The translations under genes were made by a program, and so were the position numbers. From Diplosphaera chodatii (taxonomy: Eukaryota; Chlorophyta; Trebouxiophyceae; Prasiolales; Stichococcaceae), in assembly GCA_032358165.1 (NCBI GenBank), contig JAALGY010000043.1, positions 930,001 through 994,000 on the forward strand: 64,000 bases of DNA. Reading direction: 5' to 3'. This document shows, piece by piece, positions 10,394 to 21,861 of this stretch. Under the pieces are notes generated by a model. That model saw only the letters and a list, made by a program, of their open reading frames with translations. It was not told the DNA's origin and did not search any database. The stretch's first letter is position 1. Each line of letters begins with the position of its first letter.

Positions 10394-13300
10394 ATGGACG
10401 GGGTGCCGCCGCTGCCCTTGTCAGTTGCAGCGGCTGCGGCAGCTGCACAGCGCCCCGCAGCAGTCGAGCTCGCTGTCAAGTGAGCTTTGTGACTGCTCGT
10501 ACATGGGTCCATTCGCATAGCGTCGATTGGTCATGACCTTGGTTGCCCTAATGCAGCCCGTCGAGCATCAGGAGCACACGTGTGCTCATGCAGCATGTGC
10601 TTGCGCTCGCAGAGCACGCAAGGCGGCGATTGCCAAGTCGCTGGGACCGAAGGGGCTGCGGCACAAGTGGCTGCGGCTGGATGCAGAGGGCGACACGCTG
10701 GTGCTGACCACCAACAAGTCCAGCCTGACAGCACGTCTGGGCGTGCAGGTGACCCACCCCGCAGCAGGACCAGTGCAGGAGTGCATTGCGTCGCAGGTCA
10801 TAGCAAGTTGTTCTGCAGCAATGCCCATAGTTTACAGGATCCTCGCTCGTGGGCAGTTATGTTCTTTGGGGCAGTGGTTGCGAACATGAGAAGCAGTCTG
10901 CTTGGCATGCCAGGCGCGGGATCTGCGGCTGTTGGATGCTGCGCCGGTGAGCTCACCGCCGGCTGTGCTCGCACGGGACAAGGCCATCATCGTCAACCTG
11001 GAGTTTATCAAGTGCATCATCACTACAGGCAAGCGCAGTTGCAAGTGTGCTATGTCAACTTGTGTTCGAGGGATGTGCAGATGCACCAGAAATTACTAGT
11101 GCGCAGGGCGGCTCAGCCATATGCTTTGGTGCCTTGCAGATCATGCACTAATTCTGGACTCGGGCGAGCCGCGACTGCTGGCGTTCGTCGAGGAGATGCG
11201 CCGGCGGCTTCGGGTAAGTGGCGCATGCAGATGAGCCCAGTTGCTGGCTGTCTGCAACACGGATGGCTACCTTCTGCACCTGATGCAGCAGGCGGAAGCG
11301 TTGAGGCATTGCTGCAGGGGACTGATGTCAGCGGCAGCGTTTTCAGCTTTGGTGATGAGCTCAAGGGCGCTCAAGGGCAGGGCAACGGCACGTTCACCAC
11401 CAGCGCTGCCATGGCAGCCGCGGGCCTGAACGCTCTGGTGGATGACGATGAGCGGGGTGCGATGCTGGAGAAGGCTTTTGCCCCCAGCGACGCCGGCAGC
11501 GACGGCAGCCACAGGTGCACATCTCGGATCCACCGATCTGAACAGCCTTCAGGGGGTGTTACACCCTGGCTGCTGCACCGCCCATGTCAATGGATCATAG
11601 GACATGCTTCCACGCCGTCGGTGCCCTCATGCGTCTGCTGTGCACAATCTGCAGCCGGCAGGAGTCGCCCCGCTTTGCGCCGCGCATCGCCGGCAGCCTG
11701 GAGCTGACGGACATCGCGGAGGAGATGCCCTTTGAGATGCGCGTGCTCGAGGCCGCCCTCGACTTCGTGCGTCTCTCTGCACCCAGATACAGTGACCTCC
11801 TCTGCATTCAACGCATTGGTAGTGGGCCTGTACTGCTGCCAGTTCTCCTTCAGTAGAGGCGCTGCATGCATCAGCTGTCCATCAGGCAGGCCTCATGCAT
11901 GTCAGGTGACGGCGTACATGGAGCACCTGACCTCGGACCTGGAGTCGGCCGCCCACCCCGCGCTGGATGCCATCATCAGCAAGGCGCGCCTCCTGCACCG
12001 CCTGTGCTGCCGCACCTCTGCAGCATCGTGAGCCAGCAGTGGGCGAAAGAGGCTTCAACGCAGCGCATGACACGTTCGTGACCTGCGTTCACAGCTGACG
12101 GAGCGGCGGCTGGACAGGCTGCGCACCATCAAGAGCCGCATGGTCCGCCTCAATACGCGTGTTGAGACGGTGTGCCCAATCTCATTATGCCTTCAAGTCT
12201 GACTCTAGCAGCAGTGCTGTCAGTGCTGTTGCTGCCACTGGATCTTAGGTCTGCTGCATGCAGCCTGTAATGGTATGTGCTGCAGATCCGGGAGCTGCTC
12301 GAGAAGCTGCTGGATGATGACGATGACATGCGCGACATGAATCTTGCCGCCAGGTGACTCCTGCACGTGTCAACGGGCTTGCCAACATGCACACTGCAGC
12401 GACCTGCTGGCGGACCGAAGTCTTCAGGCCGCTGCTCCAGGCAGCTGTGAGCAGACCTTTTGATGAGCCGGATGCCTGATGCTGGCAGGGTGCGGCAGGA
12501 GGAGCGGCAGAGCCTGTGGCGGCTGTCGTCAATGCCGGGCGGCGGGGAGGAGGCGCCCGAGCTGTTCGACAGGGAGGAGGAGGAGGAGCGGGACAAGGAC
12601 CAGGTGCGGCTGAACCGATAGGATGCCTGGTATTGAGGACCCGCCTGTCCGCATTGTGAGAGTGCCATGTTGTGGCGTACAGCCGATCGTGGAGCGGCCG
12701 GGGCACAGATCCACCGACACTTGCAGTCGGATCAATGCTGGCAGGTGCTCCTGGGGTGGAGAGGTTCAGTTTGAATGTATGAACTGTGCAGGTGGAACAA
12801 CTGCTGGAGACGTACTTCATGAACCTCGACAACACCTGGAACCGGCTGCAGACGCTGGCGGAGTATGTCGACGACACCGAGGACTACATCAAGTTCGATG
12901 TGCGATTGTGACACCAATTCCCTCCAGAGCGTTCACAACTGTGCTCCGACCAACATGATCATGCGTGAGGTAGCAAGGCATTTTTGGGTGTGCACTAAAC
13001 CTCCTGCGCCGCTCCTGCATGCAGATCGACACCAAGAGGAACCAGTTCATTGAGGTGTGGTGTTATCTGTAATTTTGCAGCGGGCCCACCATGTGTCACC
13101 TGTTGTGACGCTGTGTGTCTCACTTCTTTGCCAGATCACCTACATAGTGCAGGTCGTTCACAGAGTGGACACAAGCGAGACAGTTCTGGTCTTGCCCTGC
13201 AGTACCGGCTGCTGATCATCATCGTGACATTCGGCGTCACAATGTACTCTAACATCTTCAACGTCTTCGGCATGAACCTCGGCGCCAACGCTAGCTGGCG

Positions 13301-13412
13301 GCAGAAGAACAGCGTGTTCCAGGAGGTCGTGTGGGTCTCTCTGGCAGGCTCAGTGGCGTTTGTGGCAGCAATGTTGTGGTGGGCCCGCCAGAAGAAGCTG
13401 CTGTTGTATTGA
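10394..13412 (+). CDS. MRS2/CorA-type magnesium channel, copy A (GMN intact)
   Basis: A membrane Mg2+ channel of the MRS2/ALR group. Thirteen exons join in phase: 10394-10479, 10613-10748, 10914-11028, 11140-11213, 11318-11514, 11655-11766, 11906-11983, 12095-12169, 12286-12353, 12489-12603, 12792-12899, 13025-13054 and 13203-13412, giving 467 residues. The N-terminal domain carries LRHKWLRLDAEGD, RDLRLLDA, RDKAIIVNLEFIKCI and PFEMRVLEAALDF, all typical of MRS2. A helical region follows (RLDRLRTIKSRMVRLNTRVE, MRDMNL, YFMNLDNTWNRLQTL). The first membrane helix ends in NIFNVFGMNLG with the essential GMN motif, and a second helix precedes the basic C terminus (WWARQKKLLLY). Two introns appear to begin with GC (after 11028 and after 11983). 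An 18-base in-frame microexon (ITYIVQ) near 13135-13155 could optionally be included. The membrane of residence is not evident. Confidence 0.93.
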
Positions 13413-13559
13413 GGATCCATCAGGTGTTGAACATTGCTTCGGTAGGGGTTGGGCATCTGGTCCAGCCATGCGCTGGCAAATACTGACGGAACCGAGATTC
13501 TTGGCACATGCTGCTACTGTACACTACGATGAAGGGTTCAGCTGAGGCTGCTGTGGACA

Positions 13560-13571
13560 TGTAAGATTACA
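13560..13571. terminator. Overlapping convergent poly(A) signals TGTAAgaTTACA
   Basis: TGTAA at 13560-13564 is 147 bases past the stop of MRS2 copy A. TTACA at 13567-13571 reads TGTAA on the other strand, 74 bases past the stop of copy B. UGUAA is the green-algal poly(A) signal. The two are two bases apart, so the two mRNAs would overlap at their 3' ends. Confidence 0.5.
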
Positions 13572-13645
13572 AACACTGAAACCACTACGTCCTACAGTAT
13601 CACTCTCTCCCTCCTGCACTGCAAAAGTCGACCTGTGGCGCATCA

Positions 13646-16600
13646 TCACCACATCAACATGCGCTTGTAGCGCATGTATGCCAGGCTCAGGAAGAGCAGC
13701 ACTGCGCTGCCAGCGCATGCTACCACTGCCGTCAGCGTGAACCCGAGCTGAGAGTCGCGGAACGAGTGGCCCTGCAGGGCAGCAGTGGCAGTCGGCTGCT
13801 CGACCCGCGGCAAAGTCGCCAGCATGCTGATCACGTGTAATGAGCACTCAGCATCAGCATGCGAACACGTGGCGTGAAGGAAGTCGCTTCTCGTTGCACA
13901 CCTCCCCAAGCGCCAGCCCTGTGGTGCCCAGGTTCATGGTGAAGATGTTGAACACGTTGGTGGCGACCAGCGCAGCGACCATGAAGAACTGGATGATGAG
14001 CCGGTACTGCAGCCGACAGATGCACGAGCATGATCGTGACTTCTGGCGACAGCCATGCTGACTTTCCACTGTTGCGCTCTGTTCCTAGCCCTGTTACTCG
14101 CACTGTTCCCTGCTGCGGTGCCTAAAAGTTTGACGTGCCATGCAACTGTGCATGGATGTTGTGTTACCTCAATGAACCGATTGCGTTGCGTGTCGATCTC
14201 GAACTTGATGTAGTCCTCGGTGTCGTCAACATACTCTGCCAGCGTCTGCAGCTTGTTGTATGTGTTGTCCAGGTTCATGAAGTACGCCTCCAGCACCTGC
14301 TCCACCTGCATCCCGCATCATCCTGAATGCTGACTCACTCTGCACAATGCTCAGTCCGTGAGCAGTCTGCGGAATGACAGGGACTGATGGCCATATTGCT
14401 GAGGCTGCCAGGGTCAGCAGCGCAGGCTGCACACCTGGTCCTTGTCCTGCTCGCGCTCCTCGTCGCGGTCAAAGGCGGTGAGCGACGCGCGCTGCAGGTG
14501 GCTGCGCACGTCGCCCGCGCGGGGGGTGGGGCCGCCGCCCCCCGTCGCCCGCCACTGCGTCATCGCCGCGTTGCGCGCCCTGCAGCACGCGGCGCAGCGT
14601 GTCTACACGGATCGTGTTGTTGCCGACACGACCCCTTGACACATGAGCAAATGCACATGCAGGGTTGTGAGGACTGGTGCCGTGGGAAGCATGCAAAGCG
14701 CGAGAAGCTGACCGAGCAGACAGGTTCATGTCGCGCATGTCCTCGTCATCGTCCAACAGCTTCTCCAGCAGCTCTCGGATCTGCAGGTGACAACACCCGA
14801 CCTCGCGCTTCCGTACCCCACTGAATGAGGATGACACATGGCAATGCGAGGCATTTCATCTGGGTGCATACTCACATGGCATGCCACACCTCACTCTGCA
14901 CAAGCATACGCGAGAGCTCTGAGAAAGGCTCACCGTCTCCACACGCGTGTTGAGGCGCACCATGCGATTCTTGACGCTGCGCAGCCTGTCAAGACGCCGC
15001 ATCGTCACCTGCAGATTTGCCAGCACTACAATGAACAGCCAGCGCCCAATGAGTGCGCTCGGTGCAACTGTTACTGATGTCAGTAAGACGGCGCTGCTCG
15101 GCCGTGCAACGTGCTTGCAACATACGAAAGCCACCTGGTCTGCCATCTGCAAGGAACACTTGTGCGATGCAAGGTCAATATGCAGATAGTTAGGGTATTG
15201 GAGGGGTTCACACCTTCTGCACGATTGCATCCAGGACGGGGTGGGCGACCCGCTCCAGCTCAGTCACCAGGTACTCCAGGAACATGGTCACAAAGTCCAG
15301 CACCACCTGCAGCCCATGGACTCCACTGCTAGTCCTGCTGTCTGCCCCTGGCGTCAGTACTGCCACTCATGTTGAGCACAGGCCCCCATGTTGGTGTGCC
15401 GCGGTGGCTGTGGGCATGGCACGTGACTTCCTGCAGCGGTGGCTCACGCCCGCACCTCGAGGGCCCTGAGCTCGAAGGGCGCCTCCTCCGTGATGCCCGG
15501 CAGCGCGTCCAGCGGCGCCCGGAAGCTGAAGCCGCCAGCGTCCTCGCTGTCGCTGCTGCCGCCGTGCAGCTTCTGGTTGCCCCAGTCCTCCGGGTCCTGC
15601 ATTGAACAGTGCTGCGCTGAGTTTGCTCTCACATGGCAGCAGAGGCCACTAAAGCCACATCGGTAACATCAGCCCTGCTAATGCACAGCAGGTCCTCGAT
15701 GCAAGGCAAGCGGCGGTGAGCGACACTGCATGGGATTGCCACTGCAACGGGGCCGGCAGCCTGTCTGAGCCCACCCGCAGCCGGCGGCGGTGCTCCTGCA
15801 CAAAGGCCGCCACCCGGTCCTCCCCCGAGTCCATGATCATGACGAAGTCTGCGCGGTTCCCAGACCAGGGTTCAGCTCAGCTGCCCACCCAATCGATGCT
15901 CAGACTGCATGCCCATCGGTACCAGCAGTCAAGCACGTCCACGTTGCTGTGTGTAGCGCAGCTCAACCATCAGTCCAATGATGTTGCAGTCCAGGCAGAT
16001 CCCACCACAAACAGTAGTTCGCACATTCATGGAATCATGATGTGGGCATCCCACCTGTGGTGATGATGCACTTGAGGAACTCGAGGTTGATGACGATGGC
16101 CTTGTCCCGCACCAGCAGCGCCGGCGGAGAGCTGCTCGGCTGGGCGTCCAGCAGCCGCAAGTCCCGCGGCTGCATTGTACAGGCGGCAAGCAGTGTTCGA
16201 TGGGGACAGATGTGGGACAGATTGAACGGCTATGATGGAGCACGTGCTGCAGATGCCATCAGAGCAAGCATGGCGTTGACTGGCGGTGTCATGGGAGATG
16301 TGTCATCAGCCTCAACCTATACATGACGGCTGCTTAGGCATGCGGCAGCCCACCTGCACGCCATAGCGGTTGTGGATGGCGGCCTTGCTCATGGTGACCT
16401 GACACGTGTCGCCATCAGCGTCCATGCGCAGCCAGCGGTGTCGCAGCTTGTTGGCTACAACCTTTTTGTTCTTGCCCAGCAGCATACTGCACAGCAACAG
16501 GGTGTGACAAGTGTGATACTCTTACTCTCTGCAGCACGCTGCAACAATTCCTCAGCATGCTGGGTGATCACAGCCATCACACTGTGTACTTCAATGATCA

Positions 16601-16726
16601 ATGCATCCACCTGGTAGCGACGGTCTTGTCAGATACCACCCGCTGAGCATCAGGCTCAGTGCCAGCGCCGCTGCTGCCTGACACAGATGGCTGCAGCTTC
16701 AGCAGCGGGTTGGACTCCACACCCAT
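13646..16726 (-). CDS. MRS2/CorA-type magnesium channel homologue, copy B (TMN instead of GMN)
   Basis: A paralogue of copy A on the opposite strand. Twelve exons join in phase: 16726-16611, 16486-16354, 16169-16055, 15848-15775, 15596-15456, 15306-15214, 15008-14934, 14780-14713, 14579-14435, 14305-14168, 14006-13902 and about 13846-13646. The product is 467 residues, the same length as copy A. Matching segments include LRHRWLRMDADGD, RDKAIVINLEFLKCI, PFELRALE, RLDRLRSVKNRMVRLNTRVE, MRDMNLS and YFMNLDNTYNKLQTL. The first membrane helix ends in NVFNIFTMNLG, so the Gly of the GMN signature is Thr. The second helix (LTAVVACAGSAVLLFLSLAY) is followed by a basic end. The left border of the last exon's acceptor is uncertain. 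Given the altered signature, it may have changed ion selectivity, serve as a non-conducting subunit, or be inactive; the sequence does not decide. Confidence 0.9.
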
Positions 16727-17293
16727 AATTGCTGACCAGCTGATCTTACGGTATATCCGCGTACAAAGGCGGCAGGTGCCCTGCCGCCGTCAGGACCCTT
16801 TACTGCCTACATGGCGACAATGCCACGGTACAATGCAGCTGGCTTTGCAGCAACGGTGGTGCCCGCAGCCCCTCTCAGTGATGATTTGGCTAGCTCTACT
16901 CCGTGATCTTAGTTTCGTGATGAAGGTGCCAGTGACTCCCTAGATGTCAACAAGACAGTGCACAGGCGCCGTGCGCAAACGCCTTGTTTGCGGCACGACA
17001 CCAGGAAGCACACTATGCGCCGGGCCGACGCATTTGTCAGCCTGCTGATAGAGCGTTACAGCTGCAGATGCCCAGATGGTGCAGGGAGCCTGCTTGCTTG
17101 CCATACAGGGATCCCGACCCCTGCCCTGTAGTCAACCACAGCTTTCGACCACTCCTCGGGTCCTCGACATGCACACCCAGTATGAGGCCTCTCGCACTTC
17201 ACGTCCCAGGCTTACATCCAAAGTTGCTCGGACTTCTATTCGCTCAAGACCTGTCGCAATAGTGGCGGGGGTTTGATGCGGGCGTGAGCAGCC
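16727..17293. promoter_or_regulatory. Divergent intergenic region (MRS2 copy B / ShKT-b561)
   Basis: These 567 bases separate two genes that face away from each other and must contain both promoters. Scattered open frames have no coding character. I see no repeat or clear core-promoter element. Confidence 0.35.
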
Positions 17294-20200
17294 ATGGCGA
17301 TCAGTCGCAGCAAGCCGCTCTTGTCGGTGGTGGCTGTGATTTTGTGCCTTGTTGGCGCCTCAGCCCGGTTGCCATCAAGCGGCGAGCGCTCAGAGGTGAA
17401 CCCTTTGCTGCGCCAGCAAGTGTCTCACAACGCAGACTGGTGTCAGAAGGCCTCTCAACAGTACCGTGACGTGCATGTGCTGCCAGATCCAGAGGCTGCA
17501 GCCTTCGAATATGTATTGCAACACGCATCTGGCTGGTCTTGAGGGAACCGTTGACTGTCTATTGTACGAGCTCGAGTGCCAGTCCTCAACGACGGGTTGT
17601 TGCATGCAAGTGATGCATGTCCAGGGACCGCATGCGAAATTCGACATGCATGTGGCACCATGGTGAACACCAGCGCTTGTGAGCGCTGACTGTCACCGTG
17701 TATCCAGCAAGCCATATATGGGGCGCTAAGCCCGTCTCGCGACTCCCTAGCTGAGTCCATGTACATCCTGCATGCAGGTTGTCTTGGTCGGCAAGGGGGG
17801 TGCAGAGCCATGCACACACGGCACACAGCTTGGCAGTGCAGCACTGCACGGCCCGCGGCGCATGCTTGCACAGGTGCCAGCGGCGCCGGATGCGAAGACA
17901 GTGCCAGCGCCAAATGGTGACAGTCTCCCAGCAGCCTGCTCGCCTCTTTCAAAACTTTCCCAGCGAAACTGCGTGTGTGGTCATTCAGGCTATCGGAAAT
18001 CAGTGGGTTCACTCACTCCCAGTCTCAGCTTCCCGTGCAGAACTTTGCAGCGACCACCCGCCGCCGGGCAAGTATGGGTGCGACGAGCAGCGTGACTTTG
18101 ACAAGTGCTGGGCGGACTTCATGGTGGCCGGCGACTTCTGCAAGCGCACCTGCGGCCGCTGCCAGGGTGCGCGACAGGAGTGCTGGCAAGTAACATCAAT
18201 GTTCAGCACCCTCCTTCATGTTCTGCACGACGTTGCACATTGCTTCGCCCCCAAGCCAGACACATGGTGCAGTGCCAGCACCAACCAGGGTGCACCACTT
18301 GCATCAAAAGGCTCTCTCCGAATTTTTGCAGGCAACTGCAATGACATCCAGCCGCCGGGTGACTACACGTGCGCTCAGCAGAGGAAGTTTGGCAAGTGCG
18401 ACGAGCACTACATCCGGGACTGGGGCTACTGCGCCTCCACCTGCGGCCGATGCGACAGTGCGCCACTCTGCTCACGCACATGCACCGTACACCGTGGGTA
18501 GCATCTTGCTGACACGTATGTATGCTGGGTAAGTGGGCTGCCAACACAAGACATATCAAAGCTGCAACCCTTCCTCCCTTTGGCTCACATGTGTACATGT
18601 TGGCTGCAGTGGAGATGGCAGCGGTGCGGCCTGGAGACCTGGGGGATGCGCTCAGCCCGGATGCTGGGGACAAGGTGGCAGACTCGTCAGCCCAGGATAT
18701 GCCAGCAGACGGGCCAGCAGCAGAGGAGCAGGCAGCGGAGCCGCCAGCCTGGGTCAAGGGGGCCAGTAAGCAGCAGCACGTTGCCCCAAAGCCACAGGCG
18801 GCACCGGTGACCAAGCCATTTGCAGAGGCCACTGACGCGCCGACGCCTGCACCGACGCCTGCACCGACGCCTGCGCCCACCAAGGTGAGGGCAGCACCTC
18901 CTCAGGCGCAGTGCGGCGCAGCAGCTGCTGAGAACTGCCTTGTTTCGCACACTCGATGTGAGGGAAGAAGCTCAGCAGGGGAAGTCCAGCCTCTCGGACG
19001 GAGGCGGGCTGACTGTGATCGGATTCCCACATGCATGACAGCACCACAATTGTGTCCACCCAGGCGCCGGTGCCTGCACCAGCGCACGACCACCAGGATG
19101 CCGCCACAACGAAAACAGCCCCAGCGCCGCCGGCCAAGACCACTCACGTGGTGAAGGTGACTTCTCCTGTTCATCATGTTCGTCCTGATCACTTCATCAA
19201 AGATGATGCTCTCGGAGGTGACCTGGAATGCTTTGTAAAGAACAGCCCAATGTACGCCTCCAGCCGGCAGAGCTCGCACAATGGACTGACATCTCTTGTG
19301 GTGCAAACCTGCAGCATCATGGCGACGACGACGGTGATGACGCGTCAGCAGCGCACGCGGCTGGCGGCGGCGCCGTGGTGGTGCACAAGCACAGCATCTT
19401 TGCGTATGTGCGTGCTCACCTCCACCACTTTTAGCATCAGTTTGTTGCCGCAGCAGCAAGGTCATGTTGGTAGCATGGTTGCAGTCCGCTGGCTTGCACC
19501 ACCATTTTGTAGGCCTGGTGTGGGCGTTGCTCGCGCGCAGTTGCAGTAGTAAGCAGGCTTGTATCTTTTTGCACACGGTACACTGAGGTTGGTGCAGATC
19601 TTGGTCTGTTGCGATACGCAGGTCCACGGCATTCTCATGGTGTCGGCTTTTGGCGTTCTCATCCCGCTGGGTGTGTTCACCTCGCGCTATGGCAAGCTCT
19701 GGAAGCACTGGTTCAACACGCACCGCGCCGTGCAGGTGCTGTCAGTGTTTGTCCCGGCGTTGGACTGCCCTGGAATGCCTGCCGTTTCATGACACTGTGT
19801 CCACCACCCTGAAGCATACATTGTCTGTCTCGCTGCAATTGATTCTGACGCACGCTTCACGACGATCTCCTGTAGACGATCGGCTGGTGTGTGGCGGCAG
19901 CCGGCTTTGTGCTGGCGCTCACCATGCACAAGCTGGCAGACTACATGGCAGAGCATCAGGTAGGACGCCTGCCACAGCTGTGCCCGCCGAGTTATGAGGA
20001 CTCTGTCTGTTTAAGAACCTACGCAGCCGGTCTGTCACTGCATGAGCTGATGTCAATGCGTGCCACAGCGCGTCCTGCCTGCACCAGCTTCATATGAGAG
20101 GATGTGCTCAGTTGTACCCATTTCTGCAACAGGAGCAGCATGCAGGGCGGCGGCTGCTGCACGCGGGGCACGACCACGTGCTACATGATGCTGCATGGCA

Positions 20201-21253
20201 GAAGCGGCACAAGATCTACCTCATCCACAAATACGTTGGCATCTCCGTCTTCGTGCTTGTGTCGCTTCAGGTCCGTTTTGCAAGCTGCTGCCGGGCTTCA
20301 TGGAGTCCTGTACAGTTCTGACTGCTTGTACCAACAAGTGCTGCAGTGCAGTGCTGCCCTAGCTACACCCAAGCATCTGGCCTGACATGGCGAGGTGGCC
20401 ACCATGAGGACCAATACCTGCCGTGTTCATCAGATTGCTCTCCTGCCGCAGGTGACGTCCCTCTTTGCGCGGCCAGACAAGAAGTCGGGCCTGCGTGCGG
20501 TGTGGGCGTGGGGCCACTGGGCGGCGGGCTGGGGGCTGCTGGCAGCGGCGCTGTTCAACAACTGGGAGGGCCTGGTGCTGCTGCAGCCGCTCAGCACCTG
20601 GTACTTCATCGGCTACGCAGCGCTGCTGGCCGTCATTGTCGGGTGCGTCCCGGCAGACGCTGTTCGTTGTTCCGCTGGGACGGTATATCTACATTCAGAT
20701 TGTGGTCTGCAGTGCTTGGTGGTGTCCCGTGGCAAGTCTTCGGTCAAGTGTGATCCCACACAATCCCACGCCAAGGTGTGTTGCTGCTGCTGCAGGGTGG
20801 TGCTGGTGCAGGAGGCACGCCGATGCATCTACGGCCACGAGCTGGAGGGCTACAAACAGGTGCGCCACCGCTGCGCAGCGCGCAGCGCCAGACAGTTGCA
20901 CCATTGGTTGTGGGATGCGACATGAGGGCGGCGTGCTGCATGGTGGTGTGGAAGTGCATGTCTCCCAGACGCTGAAACACACAGGGTTGGGAGGCGGTCG
21001 GTGGCTGTGGATCGTCGCGGAGGAGGCGCGCTGCACTCGACATGTGCCCTGCAAGCTGTCCCCACGTGCTGTGCAGGCGACAGAGGACGGCGGCCTGGAG
21101 CTGGTGGGCGGCTCCAAGGAGGAGCGGCAGGGGCTCACGGCGGACGACGGCATGGACGCCAACGGCGCGTCCAACGGGCACCGCTTCGACCTGGCGGAGG
21201 ACGAGGACGACGAGGAGCTGGCGTTTGCCACCGCCAAGTTCGCCAAGGACTGA
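17294..21253 (+). CDS. Secreted/membrane protein: two ShKT domains fused to a cytochrome b561-type module
   Basis: The first exon (17294-17465) encodes a signal peptide (PLLSVVAVILCLVGASA). Exons 18041-18166 and 18332-18457 each encode one six-cysteine ShKT domain; both end in CGRC. Exons 18610-18884 and 19064-19156 give an acidic then Pro/Ala/Thr-rich linker with PTPA repeats. Exon 19315-19407 adds HHGDDDGDD. A b561-like core follows: exons 19622-19735 (HGILMVSAFGVLIPLG, NTHRAVQ), 19876-19959, 20139-20270 (LIHKYVGISVFVLVSLQ), 20452-20642 (WAWGHWAAGWGLL), 20796-20859 and 21077-21253. Four helix-associated His residues (HGILM, THRAV, HKYVG, GHWAA) fit the haem ligands of the cytochrome b561/ferric-reductase-like group. 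The tail is acidic and cytosolic. The model gives 548 residues with all phases closed; more exons could hide in the 575-base first intron. A transmembrane electron-transfer role is inferred. I find no DOMON domain. Confidence 0.82.
18838..18880 (+). repeat. 12-base coding repeat in the Pro/Thr linker
   Basis: CGACGCCTGCAC and close variants recur three to four times and encode PTPA units in the linker between the ShKT domains and the membrane core. Such stretches are often O-glycosylated wall-type linkers. Confidence 0.8.
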
Positions 21254-21861
21254 GCGGGGTGCAGGCACTGGAGTCGCGGTGGCAAACAATTGGGGCAGGG
21301 TTTGTCACACAGTGGTGATTAGAGGCTTTGTGGCAGATAGATGGCACTGTATAGGAGAGAAATGCGTCTGTTGCATGCCGCGAAGGTCACTGCTGGCAAT
21401 TTTGCTGTAGAAGCTAGGCATGTCCTGTCATTGCTGCTCTGTCAAAGCGAACTCACCGCGCTTGTGATCGGCTGCCGCCGCTCTGCTGATGTTGCACAGC
21501 CTGCTGCAAGCAACACACACCACGCTCCTGTTCATAAGGGCAGCCCCGGCTGCCAAGACTGCGCAAGTAATGTCAGCACCCGATGACCAGCTGCTTCATC
21601 ATATGTGGTGCACCTGCCTGCACAAGCAGCCGCTTGCCTCTTATCGCTGATTTCTCGGAATCAACGAGATCCAGATGTGCAGGATGCCGAGGGTCGCAGT
21701 AGACGTGTAAAGCAGATAGTCCGGCGCGCACACACATATATGCTGAACCATGAGATGCTCAGCTGGATGGCAGAAGCCCACTTGCACATACTCTGACATG
21801 CATGTCGGTCCTGCAGGACCACCTCTGCACTTTGTGACAACTTGATCCCTTGTTTCGTCAG
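21254..21861. other. Intergenic region, 3' of ShKT-b561 and 5' of reductase A
   Basis: About 608 bases between two rightward genes. A TGTAA at 21706-21710 may be the poly(A) signal of the upstream gene, which would give a 3' UTR of about 450 bases. The remaining 150 bases would hold the promoter of the reductase. No other structure is visible. Confidence 0.35.

Noticed and set aside
12150..12877. Long minus-strand open frames over MRS2 copy A
   Set aside because: Antisense shadows of in-phase MRS2 exons, with Ser/Arg-rich low-complexity translation.
18041..18457. ShK-type cysteine domains as a toxin gene
   Set aside because: The six-cysteine ShKT fold is named after an anemone peptide but is common in non-toxic algal and plant secreted proteins. 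Here it is joined to a redox-type membrane core, so a toxin role has no support.
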